Shown here one piece after another: positions 1 through 11,208 of a DNA stretch of 64,000 nucleotides. The number at the start of each line of letters is the position of its first letter. Positions within the stretch are counted from its first letter, which is position 1. The DNA is from Phoma sp. XZ068 (taxonomy: Eukaryota > Ascomycota > Dothideomycetes > Pleosporales > Didymellaceae): the NCBI GenBank assembly GCA_004835665.1, contig RBKR01000019.1, positions 620,001 through 684,000 on the forward strand. The letters are read 5' to 3'. The notes beneath the pieces were generated by a model. That model made no database searches. It was not told the origin of the DNA and was given only the letters and a program-made list of their open reading frames with translations. The translations under genes were made by a program, and so were the position numbers.

Positions 1-34
1 CTGTCATTGTGCCCTGCACTTTGTTTTACGATCT

Positions 35-767
35 CTACAAGCCTCCAACACCGTTCTTCTCATCGATATGCCTGTAGCGCTCCTGCTCCATCCTGTACTT
101 GAGAACCATAGCAATGCAAAGGACGAGGATGAAGTCAACTCCGACGATTCCAAAGGCTGCGGTAAATATCTGATCGAGGTATTTGTTGGTAAACGAAGAG
201 AATGGACCGATGCATCCACCCTTCTGAGCTGCAACGAGAGAGTTTGTGCAAGTAGCGTCCTGGACAAAAGGAGGCGTAGTGGCGTTGACATATCCGCAGC
301 AATCAAACTGAAAATGGAATGATTAGCATTGCTGACGATGCAAAATGAAGTTGATATAAGCTTACCTTCTGCTGCAGCAAAGATTGGATCTGAGGTGACT
401 CGCGGCCCCAAAGTGAGTTCAAGTTCTTGCGTGTCTGCAGAGTTTCGACCCAGATGGCAAGACCCAAGCCCAGGGTGAATGTTGCGCAGATGACAACGAG
501 CCAGCCCTGAGCGCGGAGCCAGCCTCGGTTTGTAGGAAGGAACATGGCCGGCAAGGAGAGCAGGAAGGTGACGAAGACGAAGATAGCATTGACAACACCG
601 GCTGTCAACGGGCACTGGCCGAGCAGTAGGTTTTGGGTGACGTTCTTTATGGTTGGGGTTTCTCTCATTGCTGCCTCTGACATCAACGAGAAGCCCAGTA
701 GTAGTCCTCCACATCCAGCGAAGAGGAAGTCGAATCCAAGGAAGGCCAGCATCAGCTTGTTCGGCAT
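35..767 (-). CDS. PLS1: PLS1-type tetraspanin
   Basis: Small four-pass membrane protein of 224 aa. Exons on the minus strand are 767-366 and 307-35; the 58-nt intron (365-308) is phase 0 with a GTAAG donor. TM1 is near residues 5-30, TM2 about 55-77, TM3 about 85-108, and TM4 falls in exon 2. The large extracellular loop opens with the tetraspanin signature Cys-Cys-Gly (FDCCGY) right after the intron and has further Cys residues (DATC, GGC). The C-tail ERYRHIDEK resembles fungal Pls1. Pls1 proteins are about 225 aa and in plant pathogens are needed for appressorium penetration and NADPH-oxidase signalling (family knowledge). The start at 767 is the first Met before TM1. Other fungal tetraspanin classes are less likely given the short length. 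Confidence 0.85.
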
Positions 768-2452
768 GATGGCGGTTGAATGATTTTACTGCGTCCTACG
801 GCTCGGTGAAGTATGATAGATTGGATTAAAGAATGGAAGTCGAACGCAGCGGAGCCGTCCGGCGTGCTCTCGATGGACTATGACAAGTGCAATTATTAGG
901 TATAGCGAAGAAACGAAGAGTTGAGGAAACGGCAGCAACGACGGGAAAACAGAAAATGCATGGCATTGTGCAGAGGGGCAGGTAGAGCATTAAGAGGCTC
1001 TGCTGGGCACGTCGCAATCGGAGAAAGTCGAGGCGTGGGTGGTTTCAGTGGTGTTCGAGCATGTCCGTGGGCGAATCACCGTCACGGAAGTCCATTGTGG
1101 TTCGACGTTTGGCGCTGAGACTGTCCGCGACGTTGCGCCTCACACGATCACGAACGACGAACCGTCAGATGCGTCTTCAGACAGCAGAGAAGAGGTTGTC
1201 ACGGCGCCAGCGCAAGGCAATGCACGAGCGACGTTGGTGTTGAGCACCGAGATGCATGCCAGTGCGGTGAGCTGTTGGTGGCGCCTGCAGCGGGGGGAAA
1301 GGTCGACCCCGGAGCGATGCCGGCTTTGGCAGGAGCACTGCAGGATCGAGGCTAGTGCAGCTGAGGTCAGCAGCTAGCAGGCGATTGGTAGACCATGTGG
1401 GCCTAGTGGACGCACGCAGACGGTGATTTGTGGGATAACGCTTGGACTCGAAGCAGAATGGCGCTTTTCGTGATGAGGGAAGTGCCCGCTGCTGCTCTTC
1501 TCAAAGCGTACTGACAGCTTCAAGGTCGTCTCAAGGGCATGATATGGGTGTCTGGAGGCGCGTAACAGCGCGCTCTACCCACGCAAAGGCAGTGAAGATG
1601 ATAGAGAGCCCCGCGGCGGCGCTCCCACCTGCCCATTCCACCCCAAGCGTGCGATCTGCGATTCAGCGTCGACCAGGGTGCACGCTCAAGCGGCCTCCCG
1701 CCCCCCGTCGTCTGCAACCACGGCAGCCGTACTGGACTGGCACTGGCACCAAAGCAGCAGCTATACTTTCCCCTCCGCCGCCCGTTTCACTCTTTCCCCA
1801 ATCTTCTCGCTCTTTCCCTCTCTGAGACAGCTCTCTCGCACCTGCACCACCCAGCGTGTGCCCTGCGTCGTGCTGCCTATCGCTGCCTTTCCTGCCAGAT
1901 ACCCGCGGCCAAGCTCCAACAAGCTCTCCGGGCCTCTGTCGCTGTTAGACCGCTTCCGGCCTGCTGCTCCACTCCCACCGTTGCGCTCACGCTGTTTGGT
2001 ACGTACCGCGCTCTTGTTGTTGTTCGCGGCCTGCGCGCTTTTGTCGCACCCCAGCCATCCCCCGGCCCGCCGAGCATTCGCTAGCCCGCCAGTCACGGCC
2101 AGTGGCCGCCAGTGGCCTGCGCGCCCGAGCAGGTGCGGTCCTCTGTCCGCCGGCAGCGCCGTGCAACCGAGCTCTTGCCCTCTCCTTGCATTCCTTGCTC
2201 GCCGCAACCAAAGGGTTCAGCACCCGCCTCTTAACTTGTCTCGTTCTGTCCCCAAGCGCGCCTGCTTTTCCCCATTCATCGACCCGGGCCTAACCCGACT
2301 CCAGACAGCTGCACTCGTCTCGTCTATCCTGTTACGCGCAGCGCTCTCCGCCAAACAGACGCCGAGGGTCTCCCCACACAAACACCCGGCCAAACGCAGT
2401 TAGGACCACCACACGCCAAACATCCGCAACCAACGACAGCGCGCAACCCACC
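768..2452. promoter_or_regulatory. Divergent PLS1/MCM1 promoter region with long pyrimidine-rich leader
   Basis: No gene recognised. From about 1560 to 2450 the plus strand is C/T-rich and free of stops over 1678-2403 in one frame, but that frame has no ATG start and the product is low-complexity Pro/Ser/Arg. This fits a long promoter or 5' leader of the MADS-box gene better than a coding sequence. Confidence 0.45.
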
Positions 2453-3259
2453 ATGGCCTCTGAGATCACTGAGCACGACCAGAACGCGTCGCCGTCGCTT
2501 CATGACGATGGCAACGGCGCCCTCAATGCCGGCGATGCAAACCGCGGCACCAAGCGCCCGCGCCCTGCTGCCGACGACGACGACGACGACGATGACAAGC
2601 CCGGCCGCGAGCGCAGGAAGATCGAGATCAAGTTCATCCAGGACAAGTCGCGTCGACACATCACCTTCTCGAAGCGCAAGGCCGGTATTATGAAGAAGGT
2701 ATGTGGCCGTCCTGAGCCTGCGCGCTGCCGCCTGCGAGAGGGGCACGCGTTTCGTCGTCGCATTGCACGCCAGCTAACGCCCTGCACCAGGCCTACGAAC
2801 TGTCTGTCCTCACCGGCACCCAGGTGCTGCTGCTCGTCGTCTCCGAGACTGGTCTCGTCTACACCTTCACCACACCGAAGCTGCAGCCCCTTGTAACCAA
2901 GCCTGAGGGCAAGAACCTCATCCAGGTACGCTGCACCGTCGATGCGCTTGTCGCATTGCATCACTAACACCCCACAGGCCTGCCTGAACGCACCTGAGCC
3001 CTCCAGCGGCGATGCGAACGGCGTTGAGGACAACCAGGTTGACTCACCCGAGGACAACCACGCGCAAATGCCACCTGGCCAGCCCCGCGGCGTGCCCAAC
3101 AACAACGCCATCCCCCAGGCTTACATGACACCAGAAGCCGCTCTGCAGTACCAGAACTACCTCCAAGGCCACCAGCAATCACAGCAGTATCCCATGGCCC
3201 AGCATGGTATGCCCCGCCATCCCAGCCAGCACTACCCCCAGGACCAGAAACTTGGCTAA
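2453..3259 (+). CDS. MCM1: MADS-box transcription factor, Mcm1/SRF type
   Basis: Exons 2453-2698, 2791-2925 and 2978-3259 give 220 aa. An acidic N-terminus with a run of eight Asp leads into an SRF-type MADS box: RERRKIEIKFI, then RRHITFSKRKAGIMKK at the end of exon 1, and AYELSVLTGTQVLLLV in exon 2. Introns of 92 and 52 nt are both phase 0. The C-terminal part is Gln/Pro/His-rich. Mcm1 binds CArG-like boxes as a dimer and works with mating-type and homeodomain partners in cell-type, development and cell-cycle control. The MADS core is essentially unmistakable. The ATG sits in a good context (ACCATGG). Confidence 0.93.
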
Positions 3260-6206
3260 ATACATGACTTTGCGGGCCTCTGCCAGATTTGGTGGCTGGC
3301 CACGATTCGGGCGTCGTGCACACTGCCCAGGACGGATACCCTTTATAATGGCCAAAAAGTAATTGAACGCATGGCTCACGAGCAATGCTCTGGTGTACGG
3401 TACGCAATGGCGCTTGTTTGCGAATGTGCTAGACAGAGGGGACGATATGCATGTGGGAAAGCTATGTTGGGAGCCAGGCGGCTGCAGTTCTGATCAGACG
3501 ATTGTACGTCTTAACGTGGATACCGGCGTGGTATGGTGTTTTCTTTATCTCTCTTGCGGTCACTATGGACATCTATATCATCTCCCCTGTGTCATTTACG
3601 AGGTACCGTGTATTTCGATTCCCCTCACTGCTGGAAGCATCGGTACAATACGAAAATCCACTGCAAATGACGACCTTGTGTCTGTGACTCTATGTGGCCT
3701 AGCATCTCTGGGCGTATTTGCCCGTTCCAGCAAATCGCCACTTTTGGACACCGGTCATGAACCTTACACTTTGCAAGTCATGCGCAATGCGCTCTTTCCC
3801 AAAATGCGCAGCTGCATTATTGCGGGGTCGAAGGGAAAGGTTGCCGACTCTGCTGCAGTGGGTACCAAACATTGCGCTACTTCACCTCCAAGACCGTCAT
3901 CATGTCGCCTCAATCCACTCTCTAACACCTCAAGCACCCTACTACAGCCTCTTTGCCCAACCGTGGCGGCTTTGCGTTCCCTACAATCCTTGTGGTTCTC
4001 GAACACTCGGAAAAAGCAATATGTGGCTTGCCTTGCACGACATCTGGTCGTTACGGTACAACCCGGTGTAGCATAGCCTACGCTCCCAAATACCGCATTA
4101 CCGCAATCACGCCAGTCGTACATCGATGCTATGAGCCGCGTTGTGTTCACCTTGGTTTAGGCTACCGTGGACTCGAAGCTTTGGAATCAACGTAGAAGGC
4201 GCAGCGTTACAGTTGGCGTTCGCAAAGCGCAGCAAGAGTCGGTCTCGTGGCTCGGCAGATGGAATCCTTGATGCATGCATGTGTTTGGCGCTGAGTAGAC
4301 CTGATAGCCATTCCTCAAAGCGAGTGTAAGCCTGGCGAAGATTACTCCATTCGCCATACAGATGTTGTTCAGACGCACTCGTTGCTTTCGAGTACATGAC
4401 ATCTTAGTCACGGATGAAGCCGGAGGCGATCGTTCCGAGTTGGCTAGAGGAAGAGCACATGAACGGATTTCGTGTGGCGGTAGCACAGCATATGTTGTGG
4501 CACTGAACCTCATCACGCTCGGTGCTACGCACATGCATCGACGAATTGAGATTGCAGGAGCTTGGTGACAGCTAACCTGACTATGATCGTGGAACCATGA
4601 CAAAGTGTTGACGAGACTAGATATGTCTATGGGTGTTCACTTCATATACAGCGGTCGACTGTGAATGAAAGCCAGTTCTCACCGCTTCGATAGCTAATAA
4701 ACGCGGCTGATTAGGGCGCTTGGTACCACACTGACCATTGCGAAATACGTGATCATTCTCTAACTTTGTGTGAAGAAGAAGTTTAAGCTTTAAAGACATG
4801 GAAAATAGTTGTATTGTACTCGAGTAGGCCCGACGGCTTTTAGTAACATTGTTTAGCATCATTAATGATAGGTCTACGTCGACGAGTATCATACACTCGT
4901 GCAAGCCCATGTCTTATTCCATCATTCTTAGCCAGATGGTGTTCTGGTTGTAGAATAGTAGGTATACTCGTGATCTCCTCTGGAAGACACCCTACGTACC
5001 ATACAAGTTCGCTGGACGACTGAACCCTCACTCGACAGTCGTGCGCCAACATGATGTATGAACGGGCGAAGAACAACTCAACGCATTTGAGTTGGTGAAC
5101 TAAAAGGTCGTAGTCGTAAAGGTGAGGCATCTAGTTGCGATCCTACATCCATTTCCCAAGGTTTGGCCGCCATAGAATTTGACTTCGGCTAAGGGCATAC
5201 AAACATGTGTTGACAGTGGTAAGCGACCGATGTACAAGTTTCAGTAAGTCTCCAAGGAGATATGGGATGGTAAAGTACACCAGCATTGTTAAGTACTCCT
5301 TGGAATAAAACATACTCAATATTCGATAACACAAATCAACAGGTCCAGATATGCCCCTTTCCACCAAGTTTCACGCAACAGACACATAGACGTACACTAT
5401 GAACTCCTACAACTAGAATTGCAAGCTCTGGATATCTGTATGGATGCTGCCAGAAGACGAGCTTGCGAAGAGTATGCTAGAGTACCATATAGTACACAGG
5501 TTGGTACAACCAGTCGCGGCTTTTGGCACAAACATTCGAGACAACTTCACAGCCAACACAGAGCACTCCGATGACAAGGAGAAGATTGGGTTGGGTGAAC
5601 AGATGTCCAAGGACATCAACGTGCTAGTGCAGTAGACTGGGCGTAATTATCTTGGTTCTGACTAGCTGGCTTCGTAGTTTAGATACGATCAGCAAGTCAA
5701 CAATTCGTTGCAGAAAACGTCGCAGTTGATAAGCCAACGCTGGAAGGCTTGGATATACTGGAAACTTGGTCAAAAAGCATGGTTATAACATTCTTGGTTC
5801 TCATGATTATGATGTTCCGGTCATCAAAGTCACCTCCAGATCAAGAATGACGTTGGTGTGCGAACGCGCCCCTGGTCTATTTTTGGGAATACGAGTTGGT
5901 TCCTGACTGGGATGAGGGTGCTTGACTTTCAGCTGCCAGCGCGTGTAGATCCTAGCTATAGAGGCATCAATTGCTCAAAGATCCCAGTCTCCTCTTCAAT
6001 ACAATCCGCTTCTAAGATCTCTGTTCACTTCCAATTCCACCGACATCGTGCCCATCTCACCGCCAGTCTCTTATCGATAACGTTTCAGCACCCCTCGCAC
6101 CCCTCCAAACGGCCTCACTGCTCAATTGCGTGTTCAGTTGTACCTTCCACCCTACGACGCATTTTACTTCACCCTGGCTGCCTCAGCTAGACTCCAACAA
6201 GTCGCG
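3260..6206. other. Gene-poor 2.9 kb gap
   Basis: Holds the MCM1 3' flank and the GNA1 promoter. An open plus-strand frame from 3363 to 4076 lacks an ATG at its start and gives a Cys-rich product with no recognisable motif. From about 4600 to 5800 the sequence is AT-richer with many stops in all frames. I see no transposase, terminal repeats or tRNA. Confidence 0.5.
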
Positions 6207-6820
6207 ATGGCTCTTCAAACCCCTGTTTCCGACGCGACCGCGCCGCTCTTCAGCTCCGAACTCATCTCCCCCGAGGTCCTCGAAGCGCTGCCAGAAGGCT
6301 ACACCTGCCGGCCGATCCAGCGCCAGGACTACCACAATGGCTTTTTGGATGTGCTGAGGGTGCTGACTACTGTTGGTGATGTGTCTGAAGATGTACTTTA
6401 CCCACTCATCCACATTCCACCCCACCTCATGCAGGGCGAGCGAGAGGGACATGTGCTAATACACTGTGATTGCAGGCCTGGAACGAGCGCTACTCGTGGA
6501 TCTCCTCGCGCAACGACTCTTACTTCCTCCTCGCCATCCTCGACTCCTCATCCCGCATCGTCGGCACCGGTGCCCTCATCGTCGAGCGCAAGTTCATTCA
6601 CCAACTGGGGCTTGTTGGGCACATCGAAGACATCGCAGTCGCCAAGGACCAGCAGGGCAAGAAGCTGGGGCTCAGGATCATCCAGGCGCTGGACTTTGTC
6701 GCTGAGAAGGTTGGGTGCTACAAGACGATCTTGGATTGCAGTGAGGCGAACGAAGGGTTCTATGTTAAGTGTGGGTTCAAGAGGGCTGGTCTGGAGATGG
6801 CGCATTACTATGGACGGTAG
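6207..6820 (+). CDS. GNA1: Glucosamine 6-phosphate N-acetyltransferase
   Basis: GNAT enzyme making N-acetylglucosamine-6-phosphate from acetyl-CoA for UDP-GlcNAc and chitin. Exons 6207-6392 and 6476-6820 give 176 aa. The intron (6393-6475) is phase 0 and carries a GCTAATAC branch point. Family marks: EGYTCRPIQRQDY near the N-terminus; WNERY at the start of exon 2; the acetyl-CoA loop in GHIEDIAVAKDQQGKKLG (Q/R-x-x-G-x-G/A type); and the YKTILDCSEANEGFY motif before the C-terminal GFKRAG. Length is normal for fungal Gna1. Some ATGs lie upstream in the leader, but 6207 gives the usual N-terminus. Confidence 0.92.
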
Positions 6821-7285
6821 AGCGGGAGCGTAGATTGCATTCGGAGGCGTTATAGCAAGAGATGATGGTCGTCATCTTGAGCAAGTGAAACTTAGAGCTA
6901 CATAGAGCGCATAAACATCTCTTGCGATGCATGCAGTATTGCACAATTTCCCGCCAAGGTATTGGATCGTGATAACTTAAAATTTCTAAAATCCATTTGG
7001 AACGCGTTTCGATACCGCATTGTGGATGCTTTCGAAGTGCTGTAAGCACCAAGAGCATTTCCTTGAGTATGTGCAAGCGAGAAACTAGTCACTTTCTCAG
7101 ACATCAACACCACAACTCGGCTGGTACCACAAACGCGTATCACCTCCCTCACAGTATCTCAGCATACGTGCATTAGAACTTGAATCTGTCTAGACGGCAA
7201 CAGATCACCATTTGCGTGTGCGACGGGCAGCAACAGCTTGTGACTCACATTGCAGAAAGAGATAGATTTGGCCGACTATTTGAAG
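6821..7285. other. Intergenic, GNA1 3' end and TRM44 5' region
   Basis: No gene seen. A TTGCAG at 7250-7255 just before the TRM44 start could be a splice acceptor, so an upstream leader exon is possible. Confidence 0.4.
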
Positions 7286-9073
7286 ATGACTGAAAATGGT
7301 GTCAGAGAGGCCATATCGGGCCTCACTCTGGAGGACGGACAGCCAACAGTAGACGTACAGAAACAAAAGATTCCGAAAAAGAAGGAGGCAACTTCGCAAC
7401 CCACAACGGAAAAGTTTACGCCTTATGATCCTGCGTTAGCACCGACTCTTTCTTCTAGCCTACCACCTGAACTATGGACGATCATACAGTCTGCGCCTGC
7501 CAGCTTCACACCGCAGTATTTCCTCGATGTTAGCCGGAACCTGCTTGAAAATCCTAACTTGACGGCTTCGCACCTTGCCCGTGCAGAGCTTTCGTACACC
7601 AGCTTCAACGACGCCTCCTTCAATCCTCAGGCCACAAATTCACTGGAACTGGCGGAAATCATCAAGCATTTGCGTGCCGAACACCGCCCACGCCTCATCG
7701 AAGGAGGAATAGATGGCTATGATTTAACATGGACCGTAGTGCGGAAGCTTATTCCACGGAACCCGAAGCTAGACAACACCATGGTGCAGACCTGCCACTT
7801 ATTCACATCGACTGCAGACGTCACCGTCTCCGACCCCGTCAGCGGTAAGACAGATACCGCCTCTGCAGAACGCTACCTAGTAGTGTACATCCCGCACGTC
7901 TCCTCCCCCGACGAGATTCCCTACTACCACCCCATCGTCCGCAGTCTGGCGATCCTCTACACCTACTTCCCCTCTAATTCCTCCCTCCTCTCCTCCCCCG
8001 GCCACCTCTCCATCTACTTTGACCTCTTCCCGTCCCATCCCTTGGACAACAGACTCTCCCGTACGGGGCTCAAACTCCTCGAAGTCATCCACAAGCACTC
8101 GCGCGGCCGGCAGGCAGGGTACAAGAAGCGCGTGCACCATGACCAGATTATCCCTCAAAAACTCTTCCAAGATACCTATGCGTCTCTAAAGGGAAAGTAC
8201 GCGAAGAGTCTGATTGAAGCCTGGGTCGAGCAGACACCGCCGGGGAAGCATGTCTTTGAGGATTTGGGTATTAGTGCGTTCCTCATGGAGCTTTGGGTGG
8301 AGATGTATGGGGAGGGGGAAGGGGAGCAGAGAAAAGAGACGGCCAAGGAGAGGTTCCCCGGGTTTGTGGACATTGGGTGTGGGAATGGACTGCTCGTGTA
8401 TATTCTGAACGAGGAGGGATGGAAGGGGTGGGGATTCGACGCTAGGAGAAGAAAGACGTGGGATACGTTCCCGGAAGAGTGTCAGGGGAAGCTGCAGGAG
8501 ATGCTGCTCATTCCTGAGGTTTTGAAGGCTGCGTCGACGCCGGAGGATGAGCAAAGTGAGCCGGGTCCCGCGAGCCATAACGGTGTGTTTCCGCCGGGGA
8601 CCTTCATCGTTTCCAATCACGCTGATGAGCTCACGCCTTGGACTCCACTCATCGCCTCTCTTTCGTCATCGCCTTTCATCGCCATTCCCTGCTGCAGTCA
8701 CGACTTCGGAGGGACTCGATTCCGCGCACCAGCCGTCAAGAAGTATGTCCCTGACGACGGACAGCCAAAGGGAAACAAGAACGCGCAGCCGAGTGCGTAT
8801 GCAAGTCTATGTAGCTGGACGAGTGCGTTGACCGAAAGCATGGGATTTGTGGTTGAGAAGGAGCATCTGAGAATTCCGAGCACGAGGAACATTGCGGTGG
8901 TGGGAAGGAAGTTTGAAAAGGAGGAAGATGGGAGAGGGTTGGAAGAGAGACTGCAATATGCGAGGGAAGTGGTCGTCAAGCAGATGGGCGGAGAGGTCAG
9001 CATTGACCAGGTCAGGATGCAGTGGGTTGCGAGAGGGAGTGGGTTGATGAAGCCCGGCAAGGGTGGGCATTAG
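7286..9073 (+). CDS. TRM44: tRNA (uracil-O2-)-methyltransferase
   Basis: Class I SAM methyltransferase that 2'-O-methylates U44 of tRNA-Ser in the cytoplasm. Single exon, 596 aa. The SAM-binding motif is FVDIGCGNGLLVYIL, followed by GWGFDARRRKTWD. Downstream come FIVSNHADELTPWTP and FIAIPCCSHDFGG, both typical of the Trm44 family. About 350 residues precede the SAM motif, as is usual. The open frame extends upstream of 7286 without an ATG and passes a possible acceptor at 7255, so extra N-terminal residues from an upstream exon cannot be excluded. Confidence 0.9.
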   Translation: MTENGVREAISGLTLEDGQPTVDVQKQKIPKKKEATSQPTTEKFTPYDPALAPTLSSSLPPELWTIIQSAPASFTPQYFLDVSRNLLENPNLTASHLARAELSYTSFNDASFNPQATNSLELAEIIKHLRAEHRPRLIEGGIDGYDLTWTVVRKLIPRNPKLDNTMVQTCHLFTSTADVTVSDPVSGKTDTASAERYLVVYIPHVSSPDEIPYYHPIVRSLAILYTYFPSNSSLLSSPGHLSIYFDLFPSHPLDNRLSRTGLKLLEVIHKHSRGRQAGYKKRVHHDQIIPQKLFQDTYASLKGKYAKSLIEAWVEQTPPGKHVFEDLGISAFLMELWVEMYGEGEGEQRKETAKERFPGFVDIGCGNGLLVYILNEEGWKGWGFDARRRKTWDTFPEECQGKLQEMLLIPEVLKAASTPEDEQSEPGPASHNGVFPPGTFIVSNHADELTPWTPLIASLSSSPFIAIPCCSHDFGGTRFRAPAVKKYVPDDGQPKGNKNAQPSAYASLCSWTSALTESMGFVVEKEHLRIPSTRNIAVVGRKFEKEEDGRGLEERLQYAREVVVKQMGGEVSIDQVRMQWVARGSGLMKPGKGGH

Positions 9074-9307
9074 ACATGATGAGCAGAGACAGTTCAGGAA
9101 CATCACAGGCCAGGCAAAGCTCACTGAACAAATTGGGTATCATTGTGAAAGTGGTCGTCGAGTGCGAAGCCGCGTCTCGTACGAGTAATACATTCGTGGT
9201 ATCATCCTTTCATTTCGCCGTATGCCTCCAGGTCCTATCCCTTTTTGTAATGCAGCAAAAGATGATCCTGTATCTAGTCCGGTACTCCTTAAGCAAAGGT
9301 CAATTGC

Positions 9308-10084
9308 TTAAGAAGCAGGGGCACCACGGCCCCGCCCGAAGCCACCACGGAACTCAGGCTTGAACTCGCCAGGGGCAGCGCCCTCAGCCTTCTCGCCAGC
9401 ATCGCGGCGGCGGTAGCCACCCTCGCGGTCACCACGGTCACCGCGGGGAGCACCGCGGCCACCACGGCGCTCGCCGTCACCACCGAGCATACCACGGGGA
9501 GGAGCAGAGCGCTGCTGCTTGATGTGGGTCTGGGGGACGATCTCAGCGGGCAGGTGGAGCCACTCGCGGAGGTAGTCGAGACCCTCGGGGGTGAGGGTGT
9601 AGTAGTAGTACTGCCACGAGAAGCGGGTCTTGACGTATCCGCGGGAGGTCAAAGACTGGCCTGCGCGGGATTAGACCAAATCACACGCAAAGTGACTGGA
9701 TATACTGACAAGCCTTGATGACGAACAGGTTCTTGGTGTCGATGTCGCCGTGCTTGGGAAGGTTGAAGTCCTTCTTAGCAACGAGAACGCCCTCTGTGGT
9801 GACCGTGTGTCAGCCTATCCTTGTATGCAGCAGAACTGCGAAAAATATATACGAGTGTGCCATAGCCATGGCTCGCGCGTGGGTAGAATACTAACCTCGG
9901 AAGAGGTACCTGGAGATGCAATGTTAGCAGAGGTTCTTCAATGCAAAGTTGAGGGGGCCAATGATGCTCATGATCAAGTCGTAATTTCGTGCGAAACTTC
10001 AGAGCTCGAGCGCGGCGTCGCATTGACGGTGGTGAGGAAGACTAACTCGTGAATGAGCTTGCGATCGGCCTTGGGGATAAGCAT
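9308..10084 (-). CDS. RPS10: 40S ribosomal protein S10 (eS10), with a 14-nt exon
   Basis: Four exons on the minus strand: 10084-10047, 9909-9896, 9793-9710 and 9660-9308, giving 162 aa. Exon 2 is only 14 nt. It is flanked by a CCAG acceptor and a GTTAGT donor and restores the invariant eS10 N-terminus (IHEYLFREGVLVAKKD). The rest has the family core DTKNLFVIKAC, SWQYYYYTLTPEG and LREWLHLP, then a Gly/Arg-rich tail. Introns are 137, 102 and 49 nt, with phases 2, 1 and 1. It shares a 302-bp divergent promoter with SDE2. A predictor that skips the microexon would break the frame. Confidence 0.94.
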
Positions 10085-10386
10085 CTTGACTGTTGCGAGG
10101 AGTCTCGAGGGATGCTGTGGGATTAGTGGTGCGGTGGGCGATGCGGAGGGAATATTGAGAAGGCGCGAACGTCGATATTCGTGCCTTCCACACTAGCATA
10201 AGCGACCTTGGCGGTGGAGCAAGGTGCACGGACCATGGATCAAGGCAGCGCAAGAGTTCGCCGCTGCTCCACCAACATCGCCGCCCAACAACCAGCCTCA
10301 CACTACAATTCGACAGCGCCGGCTGCAATCTAACAGTTGGCTTTGTACAAGACTCTCGCTTTGACTAAAAACGACCCCAGACCATC
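10085..10386. promoter_or_regulatory. Shared promoter of RPS10 and SDE2
   Basis: 302 bp between two divergent start codons. I see no clear TATA box. The strong demand of a ribosomal-protein gene suggests activators bind here, but no site is named with confidence. Confidence 0.5.
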
Positions 10387-11208
10387 ATGGAGTCCGCCAA
10401 TCAGTCCCCAGTGACAGTCATCGTCAACAGCATCAAAGGCCAGAACATTGCCTTTACATCGCCCAAGGATGCCTCGCTCCTCTCACTTTACGACACACTG
10501 TACGAACGCGCTCCCTGGATCCAAAACTCTTCTTACATCCTCACCACAAACTCGCGCCGAGCAGTGCGACATGCCGAAGAGCCTGTCTCGAGCCTCCTCT
10601 CTTCGCCGTCAGACACATTCCTCTCGCTGCGCCTGACAGCAACTCTGTGTGGTGGGAAGGGCGGTTTTGGATCCATCCTGCGTGCCCAGGGTGGCCGCAT
10701 GTCGTCACGCAAGAAGAAAAACCAGGCCGACGCGAACGCTTCTTCGCGAAACCTGGATGGACGACGACTGCGCACCGTCGCCGAAGCAAAGACTCTTGCT
10801 GAGTACCTTGCCATCAAGCCCGAGATGGAGCAACGCGAAAAGGACGAGCGAAGGAAACGATGGGAAGACATTGTGGCTAGCACTGAGCGCAAGCAAGAGG
10901 AGCTGCAGAACGCTGGTGGCAAGGCACGACTGGACGGCAAGTGGCTGGAGGATAAGGAGGAGGCTGAACACAAGACAAAGGAGGCAATCGAGAAGATGCT
11001 GTTAGCACAAATAGAAAGCTCAGAAGATGACGAGGATGAGGCTAAACCGTCTGCTTCATCATCCAAGCCTGCGCAACAACGTGCTATGTTCGGCTGGGAC
11101 GACGAAGATGACGAATTCATGAGCGACAGCGATGAAGAAGAGGAGGTATCTGAAGAGGATGCGAAGCAGCCGGAGTTTGAAGGTAAAGGAAAGGGAAAGG
11201 CAGCATGA
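10387..11208 (+). CDS. SDE2: Sde2 splicing and genome-stability factor
   Basis: Single exon, 273 aa. Residues 1-88 form a ubiquitin-like fold, followed by the diagnostic processing motif Leu-Cys-Gly-Gly-Lys-Gly-Gly (GG at 89-90, new N-terminal Lys at 91), then FGSILRAQGGRMSSRKKK. In fission yeast a deubiquitinase cleaves after GG and the Lys-started Sde2 joins the spliceosome to promote splicing of particular introns (family knowledge). The middle is a charged coiled coil with the R-x-L-R-T-V-x-E-A-K motif at about 127-137. The C-terminus is Asp/Glu/Ser-rich. Complete and unusually clear. Confidence 0.93.
   Translation: MESANQSPVTVIVNSIKGQNIAFTSPKDASLLSLYDTLYERAPWIQNSSYILTTNSRRAVRHAEEPVSSLLSSPSDTFLSLRLTATLCGGKGGFGSILRAQGGRMSSRKKKNQADANASSRNLDGRRLRTVAEAKTLAEYLAIKPEMEQREKDERRKRWEDIVASTERKQEELQNAGGKARLDGKWLEDKEEAEHKTKEAIEKMLLAQIESSEDDEDEAKPSASSSKPAQQRAMFGWDDEDDEFMSDSDEEEEVSEEDAKQPEFEGKGKGKAA

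Noticed and set aside
1678..2403. 241-codon plus-strand ORF before MCM1
   Set aside because: Starts at GTG, low-complexity Pro/Ser/Arg product due to C/T-rich DNA; treated as leader/promoter.
4600..5800. Possible RIP-mutated transposon
   Set aside because: AT-richer, but no paired terminal repeats, transposase remnants or clear TpA enrichment that I could judge by eye.
6126..6833. 235-codon ORF reading through the GNA1 intron
   Set aside because: The second half is out of frame with the conserved acetyltransferase core; the spliced model explains all motifs.
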